DNA of 60,602 nt from CAZIHO01 sp964538875. Its GTDB lineage: Bacteria > Pseudomonadota > Gammaproteobacteria > Chromatiales > Chromatiaceae. The notes under the pieces are model-generated. The model ran no database searches. It worked only from the letters and a program-made list of their open reading frames with translations, and was not told the origin of the DNA. Positions 7,358 through 15,283 of this stretch are shown piece by piece. Positions within the stretch are counted from its first letter, which is position 1, and every line of letters begins with the position of its first letter. The position numbers were made by a program, and so were the translations under genes. The DNA lies in NCBI GenBank assembly GCA_964538875.1, contig CAZIHO010000006.1, positions 1 to 60,602 on the forward strand, given 5' to 3'.

Positions 7358-10333
7358 ATGAATTTTCGTGCGTTGCGTGACACCCTCAGGGCCGCCCTGG
7401 GTACCAATGGCGGCTGGTGGGGTTTGCTGGCCAAGGCCAGGAACCGGCTGGTCCGGGACGGCTGGCGCGGCTTGATGGGGCGCCTGGCGATGCACCTGCG
7501 CCGCCACCAGGCCGTGCTAGAGGCCCGGCAGGCCCTGACTCCGGGCGGAGGGTGGGTGGCGTCCGAGGACTATTGCCCGGCGCCAGATGAGTTGCAGCAG
7601 ATCGGCTCGCCCCGGATTGGGGTGATGGCCCACGTTTTTTACCCGGACCTGTTGCCAGAATTGCTGGCCAGCCTAAAGCAAATGCCTGTGCCTTATCGCC
7701 TGTTGATCTCGGTAGTCAGCGAGGCCCACCGGCAGTTGGTCCTGGAACAACTGGCCCAGGCCGGCGCCGGCGCTGGCGCCCTGGTCAAGGTGGTGCCCAA
7801 CCGGGGCCGCAATCTGGCCCCCTTGCTGGTGGGATTTCGGGACGAACTGGGAGAATTGGACCTGCTGTGCCATGTCCATACCAAGAAGTCCCTCTATAGC
7901 GGCGGCGAGCGCCGGGATTGGCGCCAGTACCTATGGCATACCCTGCTCGGCGCGCCGGGCCGGGTCCGGGCGATTCTGGCCCTGTTCGCCCATCGGCCCC
8001 AGGTGGGCATCTGCTACCCGGAAACCTTCGCCGATATGCCCTATTGGGCCCACACCTGGCTCGCTAACCGGGCCGAGGGCCAGCGGTTGCTGGCGGACAT
8101 GGGAGTCCATGGGGTCGATTTCAGTCAATACATCGACTATCCACTAGGCAGCATGTTCTGGGTACGGGTGCCGGCCCTGGCGCCCCTGCTGGACCTGGGT
8201 CTGACCCTGGACGATTTCCCCCCGGAGCAGGGCCAGACCGACGGTACCCTGCAACATGCCCTGGAACGCTGCCTGGTGTTCGCGGCCTTGGCGGCGGGCT
8301 ACGAACAGCGGCTGATTCCGGCCGGTGCCGAGCATCGCTTTCTGACCCGCAACCATAAAAATCTACACCAATACCTGGCGGTGCCCCTGTATGAGCGCAT
8401 TCTGGCCGGCGCCCAGGATGCCTCCCTGGTGTCCTTCGACATTTTCGATACCCTGCTGATCCGGCCCTTCGCCGATCCGGACGCCGTGTTGCACCAACTG
8501 TCCCAGCAGTTGGCTGAAGCCGGTCAATTGACCGGCTTTTTCGCCAAGCGCAAGGGGGCGGAGCAGGCGGCGCGCCAGGCCAAGGCCAGCGGTGATGTGG
8601 GTCTGGACGAGATTTACCAGGAATTGGCCCGGCGCGAGGGGCTGGAGCCGGACCAGGCGCGGAGCCTCATGGCAGAAGAAATCGCCGCCGAGCAGCGCTG
8701 CTTGGGGCCCCGTCCCCGGGTACGGGACGCCTTGCGGGCGCTGCGCGCCCAGGGCAAGCGCCTGATCGCGGTATCCGACATGTACCTGGGTCCGGAGCAA
8801 CTGGCCCGGCTGTTGGCTGCTAACGGTATGGGGGATCTGGACGCCATCTATGTGTCCAGCGCCCTCGGCGCGCGCAAGGACCAGGGCCGGCTGTGGGACC
8901 TGGTGCTGGAACGGGAGGGGGTGAGCCGGGAACAGTTGGCCCACGTGGGGGACAACGAGCGCTCAGACGTCCAGATCTTGGTGGATGGCCGTTTCCACGC
9001 GCCGGTCCATGTGCTGCGGCCCGCCGCCCTGCTGGGCCAGTTGCCGGGTACCGAGAACCTGTTCCGGCTGCTGCGCCGGCGCTATTCCTGGCGCAATGAA
9101 CTCATCCTGGGCCTGATCGCCAATCGCCTCGCCGAACGGCTGGATCAGGGCGAGCGGGACCTGGCCATTCCCTTCGCGGCGGCCAAGGAATTCGGCTACG
9201 CGGTGATCGGCCCCCTGGTACTGGGTTTTCTGGCCAAGTTGGTATGCCGGGCCCAGGACGACCAAATTCCCACCCTGGCGTTTCTCAGCCGGGAAGGCTG
9301 GCTGTTGGAGCGGGCCTATCGGGTGTTGCGGGAGCATCCGGCCTTGGCCGAGGTCCGGGACCGGCTGCCGAGCGGCGCTTATCTCTACTGCTCCCGGACC
9401 TTCATCGGCCTGGCGGCGGTGGACGACCTGGGTGGCGGTCTGGACCTGCTGCTGGGCGCCCATTACGCCGGCACTCTGGGCCATCTGCTGGCCCATCGCT
9501 TCGGGCTGGACCAGGAGCAACTGGCCCGCTACCTAGCCCCGGAGGAACTGGGGCGGCGCCTGACCCTGCCGGATGACCGGCCCTGGACCCTGGACGCCCT
9601 GGGTCGTTGCCTGCCCCTGATCCGGGACCGCGCCCAAGCGGACCGGGCGCTGTTTCTGGCCTATTGGCGTCAGACCCTGGGCGATCAGGAGGCGGGGCTG
9701 GTGGACATCGGCTACTCGGGTACCATCCAAAAAGCCCTGAGCCGCATCCTGGCGCGGCCCCTGAGCGGTTATTACTTCGCCACCAATGACGCCGCCCGCC
9801 AGATCGTCGCCGACGGCGGGCGCTGCTGGGGGTGCTACGCGGAATTTTCTGATCTCGTCAACGACATCCCGGTGCATCAATATGGGCTGGTGATGGAGGC
9901 GGTGCTGACTTCCCCGGAAGGCCAGTTACGGGGCTTCCAGGCCCAGGCGGGACGCATCCAACCCCTGTTCAAGGCGCCGGGGCAAAGCCAGCTAGAGTTC
10001 GACCGGATTGGCCAGATTCATGCCGGCGTGCTGGAATTCGTCGCCGATGTGGCAGCCCAATTGGGCCCGGATACCCTGTCCAGGGACTGGGACACGGACA
10101 CCCTTCAGCAACTCATCGCCATGGTCGCCACCGGCTACCTGGACCTGGGTCCCCTGGCCCAGGTGCTGACCGTGGAGGACGAATTTTGCGGTAACCAGAA
10201 TCTGTCGGTGATCGACTTCTATGCCCGCCGCCGGCAATTGGGTGCCGTGCCGCCGGGGCGGCCCTGGTGGCAGCCCGCAGTCCCCGGCGAGGGCGTCTAC
10301 CGGGGCGCCGACCCTGGCGGGTCTGTGGTTTAA
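7358..10333 (+). CDS. RgpF-like / HAD-hydrolase fusion, surface polysaccharide biosynthesis
   Basis: A 991-residue multidomain protein. Residues about 80-340 resemble the rhamnan-synthesis RgpF domain (IGVMAHVFYPDLLPELL, VPNRGRNLAPLL, HVHTKKSLYS, EQGQTDGTLQHALER). Residues about 358-560 form a HAD domain: motif I FDIFDTLL with nucleophile candidate Asp361, a four-helix cap, motif II AVSDMYLG, and motif III/IV KDQG and HVGDNERSD. Residues 600-991 are an uncharacterised C-terminal region (AFLSREGWLLERAYRVL, DIGYSGTIQKAL) that often follows such HAD domains in polysaccharide clusters. It probably modifies or transfers a sugar or phosphate on a cell-surface glycan together with the preceding GT2. 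A clear SD is lacking. Domain assignments are from motifs and substrate is unknown. Confidence 0.8.
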   Translation: MNFRALRDTLRAALGTNGGWWGLLAKARNRLVRDGWRGLMGRLAMHLRRHQAVLEARQALTPGGGWVASEDYCPAPDELQQIGSPRIGVMAHVFYPDLLPELLASLKQMPVPYRLLISVVSEAHRQLVLEQLAQAGAGAGALVKVVPNRGRNLAPLLVGFRDELGELDLLCHVHTKKSLYSGGERRDWRQYLWHTLLGAPGRVRAILALFAHRPQVGICYPETFADMPYWAHTWLANRAEGQRLLADMGVHGVDFSQYIDYPLGSMFWVRVPALAPLLDLGLTLDDFPPEQGQTDGTLQHALERCLVFAALAAGYEQRLIPAGAEHRFLTRNHKNLHQYLAVPLYERILAGAQDASLVSFDIFDTLLIRPFADPDAVLHQLSQQLAEAGQLTGFFAKRKGAEQAARQAKASGDVGLDEIYQELARREGLEPDQARSLMAEEIAAEQRCLGPRPRVRDALRALRAQGKRLIAVSDMYLGPEQLARLLAANGMGDLDAIYVSSALGARKDQGRLWDLVLEREGVSREQLAHVGDNERSDVQILVDGRFHAPVHVLRPAALLGQLPGTENLFRLLRRRYSWRNELILGLIANRLAERLDQGERDLAIPFAAAKEFGYAVIGPLVLGFLAKLVCRAQDDQIPTLAFLSREGWLLERAYRVLREHPALAEVRDRLPSGAYLYCSRTFIGLAAVDDLGGGLDLLLGAHYAGTLGHLLAHRFGLDQEQLARYLAPEELGRRLTLPDDRPWTLDALGRCLPLIRDRAQADRALFLAYWRQTLGDQEAGLVDIGYSGTIQKALSRILARPLSGYYFATNDAARQIVADGGRCWGCYAEFSDLVNDIPVHQYGLVMEAVLTSPEGQLRGFQAQAGRIQPLFKAPGQSQLEFDRIGQIHAGVLEFVADVAAQLGPDTLSRDWDTDTLQQLIAMVATGYLDLGPLAQVLTVEDEFCGNQNLSVIDFYARRRQLGAVPPGRPWWQPAVPGEGVYRGADPGGSVV

Positions 10334-10429
10334 TCCCCCCTGCTGAAACTGGCCCCAGGGGCATTCAGTGCGACTGACGGCGGCAGGGATGCGTACCCAT
10401 TCAATCCTCCGTAGCCTAGGAATCCGCTA

Positions 10430-10813
10430 ATGAACAAACCGATGATCTTGCTAACCACCCTTGCGCTGGTTCAGGGTGCGGCTCTGGCCGTCGACGAACC
10501 CGTCCCGGACAACGCTCCCCCGACCTTTGCCAGCGCCGACGTGAATGGGGACGGCAGGGTGTCCTGGGAGGAATATCGCAACCGTATGCTCCAGGTCTTC
10601 CACAAAATGGATCGCAACCACGATGGCCAATTGACCGCTAGGGAACTGCCCGCCGTCAAGGACCAGGCGGCGCGGCCGGCCAAGGCCAGTGCCGTGACCC
10701 TGGACGCCTTCAACGCCTCCAGCGAAAAGCTATTCAAGAAAACTGATACCAATGGCGATGGCCTGCTCAGCCCCAGCGAATGGGCCGGCGGCGCTACCCA
10801 GTCCGGCAACTAA
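10430..10813 (+). CDS. Exported EF-hand calcium-binding protein
   Basis: A 127-residue protein with a Sec signal peptide (cleavage predicted after ALVQGAALA, about residue 20). Three EF-hand loops are visible: DVNGDGRVSWEE, DRNHDGQLTARE and DTNGDGLLSPSE, each with Asp/Asn at the ligand positions and Glu at position 12. It is predicted to bind calcium in the periplasm. Partner and role are not evident. It lies 29 bases before the DUF3011 gene on the same strand, so the two small exported proteins may be co-transcribed. An agga motif precedes the ATG. Confidence 0.85.
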   Translation: MNKPMILLTTLALVQGAALAVDEPVPDNAPPTFASADVNGDGRVSWEEYRNRMLQVFHKMDRNHDGQLTARELPAVKDQAARPAKASAVTLDAFNASSEKLFKKTDTNGDGLLSPSEWAGGATQSGN

Positions 10814-10842
10814 CCCCTTGCTATGTAAAGGAGATAGACCCC

Positions 10843-11466
10843 ATGCCTAAGTCCCTGCTGGCTCTCGTCCTAGTGGTTGGCGCATTGGCGGCGGCTGCGC
10901 CCGCCCAGGCGAACACCCTGTTGTGTGAATCCAAGAATGGGCGTACCAATCGTTGTCCTGCCGATACCCGGGATGGGGTGCGGCTGGTAACTCAGCTCAG
11001 CCACCAGGGCTGCTATGAGGGCGATACCTGGGGTTACGAGCGGGGCGCCATCTGGGTCAGCAACGGTTGCCGCGCCAAATTCCAGACCGGGTCCCACCAG
11101 GGCCACCAGGACAATCGCGACCATGAACACAGCGACGCCGCCGCCGCAGTGGCCATTGGCGTGCTCGGTGTCATGGCCCTGGCGGCCAGTAACGACCGGG
11201 AAGACCGTCGGGACGACTACCGGGATGACTACCGGGCTCCCCCTCCGCCCCGGCCAGACTACGCCTACGCGCCGGACCAGATCATTCGCTGCGAGTCCGG
11301 TGGCGACCGGCGCGCCGTCTGCCCCGTCCGTATCGGTCGCGACCGGGTCGAGATCCATCGCCAACTGTCTAAATCCTCCTGCCGCTTCAATTACAGTTGG
11401 GGCTACGACCGCCGGGGCATCTGGGTGGATAAGGGCTGCCGGGCCGATTTTGCCGTCCTGCGCTAG
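10843..11466 (+). CDS. Exported protein with two DUF3011 repeats
   Basis: A 207-residue protein with a signal peptide (AAAAPAQA, cleavage about residue 23). Two DUF3011-like units flank a central charged linker: first LLCESKNGRTNRCPAD to GAIWVSNGCRAKF, second IIRCESGGDRRAVCPV to GIWVDKGCRADF. Each has four cysteines, likely two disulfides. The linker holds a hydrophobic stretch (AAVAIGVLGVMALAA) that could span or touch the membrane, followed by an Asp/Arg-rich run. The start at 10843 is chosen because aaggag lies 11 bases upstream; an in-frame start at 10780 overlaps the previous gene and lacks a signal peptide. DUF3011 has no established function. Confidence 0.8.
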   Translation: MPKSLLALVLVVGALAAAAPAQANTLLCESKNGRTNRCPADTRDGVRLVTQLSHQGCYEGDTWGYERGAIWVSNGCRAKFQTGSHQGHQDNRDHEHSDAAAAVAIGVLGVMALAASNDREDRRDDYRDDYRAPPPPRPDYAYAPDQIIRCESGGDRRAVCPVRIGRDRVEIHRQLSKSSCRFNYSWGYDRRGIWVDKGCRADFAVLR

Positions 11467-11605
11467 GGCCGTTTAGGCCCCGGCGGGGGCTTCGGTACCG
11501 GTGTGCGGGGCGAACCGCCGGGCCCCCCCCGGTACCAGGACCCAGCCGGCGCGGGCTGGTGCCCTGCTGGGGCCGCGCCTGCGGTGCTGGCAGGGGCGAA
11601 GTGGT

Positions 11606-12184
11606 CTAGGCGGTGGGCTCCTTGCTATTGTCATCCAGGTTATGTAGCCGTTCCTCAACCCGGTGCCGGAATTCGTGGAATTCAGCGGCCGGGAGATACT
11701 GGGCCGCCGTCTTCATGGCATTTTCCGCTAACTCCGCGTTTAGTTTGGCACCCGCCTTGTCGCCATAGCGGGCTAGGCGCAGGGAGTTGTTGATGTAATC
11801 CAGGGTGCGGCGTTGCAATTGTTCCCCGACCCGGGGCTGGGCGGCTGGGGCAGCGGTGCGTCGCGGCGGCGGCACCTGGGTGCCGCTTGGGACACCCTCG
11901 GCGATGGGACGGGTCGTGCGGCGCTGGCTAGGCTCCAGGTTGCCGTCCTGGGGGGGTAGCGTGGACCAGAGGTCCGCATCCTGGGCGGTGCGCTCCAAGT
12001 GGTGGCTCAGGCGGTCGGCAATGGCGACTTCGGCGGAGGCACCGGTGTTTTGCCCAGCATCATGCAGGCGGCTGGCCCAGGCTAGGGAACCGATCTTGTG
12101 CATGAGCCGCTGCATGGCTTCGATCAGGCTGGTCAGATCGTGGCCGTGGTGCGGGTGGGAGGACGGATCTTGGGAATTTGGCAT
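11606..12184 (-). CDS. Hypothetical protein downstream of moaE
   Basis: A 192-residue product starting at the ATG at 12182-12184. I do not recognise a family. The N-terminus is His/Ser-rich (SSHPHHGHDLTSL), residues about 15-65 look helical, the middle (about 75-125) is Pro/Arg/Gln-rich and low in complexity, and the C-terminal 65 residues are again helical and charged (LQRRTLDYINNSLRLARYG, EFHEFRHRVEERLHN). No signal peptide or membrane segment is seen. It follows moaE by 112 bases on the same strand, possibly as the last gene of the Mo-cofactor operon, but nothing in it suggests cofactor chemistry. The frame could be extended upstream over the end of moaE, which I consider spurious. Confidence 0.55.
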   Translation of the reverse strand: MPNSQDPSSHPHHGHDLTSLIEAMQRLMHKIGSLAWASRLHDAGQNTGASAEVAIADRLSHHLERTAQDADLWSTLPPQDGNLEPSQRRTTRPIAEGVPSGTQVPPPRRTAAPAAQPRVGEQLQRRTLDYINNSLRLARYGDKAGAKLNAELAENAMKTAAQYLPAAEFHEFRHRVEERLHNLDDNSKEPTA

Positions 12185-12296
12185 GGTGGGGTCAGGCTCC
12201 CGGTACTGGTGATGGGGCGGGACGGGTGGGTCTCCAATCGGCGGTGGGCCAATGGGTGAGTTTAGCAGCCTCTGCCGGGCGGATCCCGGTCCAACC

Positions 12297-12785
12297 CTAG
12301 GGTTTGGGGCTGTGGTCAGGAGCCGGGTCTGGTTCCGCCCAGCGGGCCGCCGCGCTGGTATCCGTGCTCCGGCTGTCCACCCAGCGCTCCCCGGTCGCGG
12401 TGCGCTCCTTCTTCCAAAACGGCGCCTGGGTTTTGAGATAGTCCATGATGAATTCACAGGCCTGAAATGCCTGGCCCCGGTGCTGGCTGGCCACCGCCAC
12501 CAATACGATGGGGTCCTCGGGGCGCAGTTCGCCCACTCGATGGATGATGGTGGCCCCTTCCAGGTCCCAGCGGCGCCGGGCCTGGGCCAGGATGTCCGCC
12601 AGGGCCTTCTCGGTCATGCCAGGATAGTGTTCCAGGGTCATGGCCTGAATCGGCTGGCCCTGATTCTGGTCCCGCATCAAGCCCACGAAGCTGACCAGGG
12701 CGCCCACCCGGGGATTGCCAGCACATAGGGCCTGGGCCTCCGCCGCCGGGTCGAAGGGTTGCGGCTGCACCAGGATCTTGTCCAT
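12297..12785 (-). CDS. moaE: Molybdopterin synthase catalytic subunit MoaE
   Basis: Large subunit of molybdopterin synthase, which inserts two sulfurs into precursor Z using MoaD thiocarboxylate. The 162-residue protein shows the family pattern: GALVSFVGLMRDQNQG, LEHYPGMTEKAL, HRVGELRPEDPIVLVAVAS, HRGQAFQACEFIMDYLK and the active-site APFWKKERT with both lysines. The C-terminal 15 residues are a Pro/Ala-rich extension. The gene starts directly after the moaD stop, so the subunits are translationally coupled. Confidence 0.95.
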   Translation of the reverse strand: MDKILVQPQPFDPAAEAQALCAGNPRVGALVSFVGLMRDQNQGQPIQAMTLEHYPGMTEKALADILAQARRRWDLEGATIIHRVGELRPEDPIVLVAVASQHRGQAFQACEFIMDYLKTQAPFWKKERTATGERWVDSRSTDTSAAARWAEPDPAPDHSPKP

Positions 12786-13040
12786 TCAGCCTCCGGTCAC
12801 CGGCGGAAAGAAGGCCACCTCATCTCCATCCCCGAGCGGGCTATCCGGCCGGGCGGCGGACTGGTTGACCGCCATCATCAGGGGTAGGCGGCCGGCGAAG
12901 GCGTCCGCCCAGACCGGTCCCCGTGCCGCCAATAGGCTGGCTAGCTGGCCGAGTTGGGTAATGCCCGCCGGCAACTCCAGGCTTTCGCCGCCGCTGTCCA
13001 GCCGTTCCCGCAGGCTGGCAAAATACAGAATCCGGATCAT
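12786..13040 (-). CDS. moaD: Molybdopterin synthase sulfur carrier subunit MoaD
   Basis: An 84-residue ubiquitin-like sulfur carrier ending in the required Gly-Gly (FFPPVTGG). The terminal glycine is adenylated and thiocarboxylated before sulfur transfer in MoaE. The N-terminus IRILYFASLRERL is typical. Its ATG overlaps the moeA stop by four bases (ATGA) and its stop touches the moaE start, so all three are one translational unit. Confidence 0.95.
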   Translation of the reverse strand: MIRILYFASLRERLDSGGESLELPAGITQLGQLASLLAARGPVWADAFAGRLPLMMAVNQSAARPDSPLGDGDEVAFFPPVTGG

Positions 13041-14272
13041 CCGAGTAACTCCCGGAAGGGGATGAAGTCCAGGGGATCGCCCTGCTGAATGGGTCGCTCT
13101 GCTGGCAGCACCGCCAAGCCGTCCGCCCAGGTGACGGAACTCAGCACGCCAGACGAGCGGTTCGGGTGCACCTGGATCCAGCCCTGGCCTTGATCGTCCT
13201 GGCTCCAGCGGGCACGGGCGTATTCCCGGCGCCGGTCGGGCCGGGGCCAGTCAAAGGCGGCCCGGCCCCGCTGAACCGCAGGCCCGGGGTTCGCCACTCC
13301 TTGCAGCTTGAGCAGGAAGGGGCGGGCGAACAGACAGAAGGCCACGAACACGGACACCGGATTGCCGGGGAAGCCGATGAAGGGGGTGGCGTCGATATGG
13401 CCGAATGCCAGGGGTTTGCCGGGACGCATGGCGATGCGCCACAGCTCCAGGCGGCCGAGTCGTTCCACGGCGGGGCGCACATGATCCTCGTCCCCCACCG
13501 ACACGCCGCCGGAGGCCAGCACCAGATCCGCCTGGGCGGCACCCCGGGCCAGGGCTTCCTGGGTGGCGGCCAGGTTATCTGGCACCGAGCCCAGGGGTAT
13601 CAGGTCGCAGCCCAGGGTTTGGATCAGCCCCGCCAGGGTGTACTGGTTGGAGTTGTAGATCTGGCCCGGTCCCAGGGGTTGTCCCGGCGGGACCAATTCA
13701 TCCCCGCTGGAAAATACCGCCACCCGGGGCCGGCGATAGACCTGGATGGCCGCCGCACCCACCGACGCCGCCAGTCCCAGGTGTTGGGGCGCCAACCGGG
13801 TGCCAGCGGCGATCACCGCTTGGCCCAACTGGATATCTTCCCCGGCGCGGCGGATTTCCGCGCCCAGGCTGGGTAGTTCCTGGAGCTGTACCCGGTCGCC
13901 GTCCTGGACGCACACCTCCTGCATGACCACCGCGTCCGCGCCCGCCGGGATGGGGGCGCCGGTAAAGATTCGGGCGGCGCTGCCCGGTGCCAGGGGGGCG
14001 CCAGCATATCCGGCCGGGATGCGCTGGGAGATGGGCAGGGTCTGGCCGGGCGCGGTCAAGTCGGCACACCGCACCGCGTAACCGTCCATGGCACTGTTAT
14101 CCCAGGGGGGCACCTGGACTTGGCTGACCACCGGCGCCGCCGCTACCCGGCCCAGGGCGTCAGCCAACGGCACCCATTCCGGGACCGCAAGGGGCTTGGC
14201 GGCCGCTAGCAGCAACTCCAACGCCTGCTCCACGGATTGGAGCCCAGGGCCGGTTGAGCAACAGTGGGCCAT
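13037..14272 (-). CDS. moeA: Molybdopterin molybdenumtransferase MoeA
   Basis: Inserts molybdate into adenylylated molybdopterin. The 411-residue length is normal. Family motifs in order are PPWDNSAMDGYAVR, GSAARIFTGAPIPAGADAVV (in two parts: RIFTGAPIPAGADAVVMQE), FSSGDELVPPGQ, NSNQYTLAGLI, ASGGVSVGDEDHV, MRPGKPLAFG and FIGFPGNPVSVFV. The start at 14272 lies one base after the moaB stop. The stop overlaps moaD. This tight spacing with moaB, moaD and moaE points to one operon. moaA and moaC are not in the window and must lie elsewhere. Confidence 0.96.
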   Translation of the reverse strand: MAHCCSTGPGLQSVEQALELLLAAAKPLAVPEWVPLADALGRVAAAPVVSQVQVPPWDNSAMDGYAVRCADLTAPGQTLPISQRIPAGYAGAPLAPGSAARIFTGAPIPAGADAVVMQEVCVQDGDRVQLQELPSLGAEIRRAGEDIQLGQAVIAAGTRLAPQHLGLAASVGAAAIQVYRRPRVAVFSSGDELVPPGQPLGPGQIYNSNQYTLAGLIQTLGCDLIPLGSVPDNLAATQEALARGAAQADLVLASGGVSVGDEDHVRPAVERLGRLELWRIAMRPGKPLAFGHIDATPFIGFPGNPVSVFVAFCLFARPFLLKLQGVANPGPAVQRGRAAFDWPRPDRRREYARARWSQDDQGQGWIQVHPNRSSGVLSSVTWADGLAVLPAERPIQQGDPLDFIPFRELLG

Positions 14273-14273
14273 G

Positions 14274-14804
14274 CTAGCGTTCCATCAACCGGGGCAGCAG
14301 TTGGGCGAAGTTGCAGGGCGCGGTGCGGTGGTCCAACTGGGCCTTGAGAATTTGCTCCCAGGCGGTGCGGCAGGCGCCGCTGGAACCCGGCAGGCAAAAC
14401 AGGAAGGTGCCGTTGGCGAGCCCGGCCACCGCCCGGGACTGGATGGTGGAGGCGCCGATTTCATCCCGGGACAGGGCGCGGAACAGCTCGCCAAAGCCCT
14501 CGATGGTCTTGTCGAACAGGGGCGCCACCGCCTCCGGAGTGCTATCCCGGCCGGTAATGCCGGTGCCGCCGGTGCTGATGATGATCTGTACCCCCGGATC
14601 CGCGATCCAGGCGGAAATCTGGGCCCGCAATTGATAAACATCGTCCCGGACGATTTTCTTGTCCACCACCTGATGGCCGGCGGCCAGCGCTGCGTCCCGC
14701 AGCCAGGCGCCGGAGCCGTCGTTGGCTTCAGTCCTGGTATCCGAAACGGTCAGGATGGCGATGTTCAGGGGGATGAAACCGCCGGGATGAAAATGGTCGC
14801 TCAT
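14274..14804 (-). CDS. moaB: Molybdenum cofactor biosynthesis protein MoaB
   Basis: A 176-residue MoaB/MogA-fold protein thought to adenylylate molybdopterin before MoeA acts. Visible motifs are NIAILTVSDTRTE, GAWLRDAAL, IISTGGTGITGRDSTPEA and FCLPGSSGACRTAW. The start is placed at the ATG at 14802-14804 (MSDHFHPGG). A GTG at 14816 four codons earlier is possible but has a weaker upstream context. It is the first gene of the Mo-cofactor operon, with dgkA lying 107 bases upstream on the same strand. Confidence 0.93.
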   Translation of the reverse strand: MSDHFHPGGFIPLNIAILTVSDTRTEANDGSGAWLRDAALAAGHQVVDKKIVRDDVYQLRAQISAWIADPGVQIIISTGGTGITGRDSTPEAVAPLFDKTIEGFGELFRALSRDEIGASTIQSRAVAGLANGTFLFCLPGSSGACRTAWEQILKAQLDHRTAPCNFAQLLPRLMER

Positions 14805-14911
14805 GGAGATAGACACCTCGCGGGAGTAGGGATAGCTGGGGTTGTGGGTTGGCGGCGCGCGCCCACCGGCGCCCAGTTTGCCCCAACCGGCAGGTTAAGG
14901 AAAGGGATGGC

Positions 14912-15283
14912 TTAGCCGGATCGGGGCACCAGGATCAGGACCCATACCAGAACCGCCAGGCTGATGGTGAGGAACACGGCGGCCGAGGCGATGTCCTTGG
15001 TCCGTCCGGATAGTTCGTGGTGTTCGGTGCCCACCCGGTCCACCAGGGCTTCGATGGCGGAATTCAGCAGTTCCACGATCAGCACCAGGAGTAGGCTGCC
15101 CACCAGCAATGCCCGCTCCGTGCCGTCCTGACCCAGCCACAGGCCCAGGGGCAGCAGGGGAACGGCGGCATAGATTTCTTGCCGGAATGCCTGTTCGTGG
15201 ATAAAACAGGCCTTGAAGCCCGCCATGGAATACCAAAGGGCGTTCCAGATGCGCCGCAAGCCCAGCACGGTCGGTTTAGTCAT
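14912..15283 (-). CDS. dgkA: Diacylglycerol kinase
   Basis: A 123-residue inner-membrane enzyme that phosphorylates diacylglycerol to phosphatidate, recycling lipid left over from periplasmic glucan or LPS modification. Length matches E. coli DgkA (122). The family core is present: IWNALWYSMAGFKACFIHEQAFRQE and IVELLNSAIEALVDRV (the active-site ELLNSAIE helix), HHELSGRTKDIASAAV and a final membrane helix. The ATG at 15281-15283 overlaps the last codons of gcvPB by eight bases, so it is translationally coupled to it. Confidence 0.94.
   Translation of the reverse strand: MTKPTVLGLRRIWNALWYSMAGFKACFIHEQAFRQEIYAAVPLLPLGLWLGQDGTERALLVGSLLLVLIVELLNSAIEALVDRVGTEHHELSGRTKDIASAAVFLTISLAVLVWVLILVPRSG

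Noticed and set aside
11467..11605. GC-rich inverted repeats after the DUF3011 gene as a terminator
   Set aside because: Several short complementary GC stretches exist but no stable stem with T-run on either strand.
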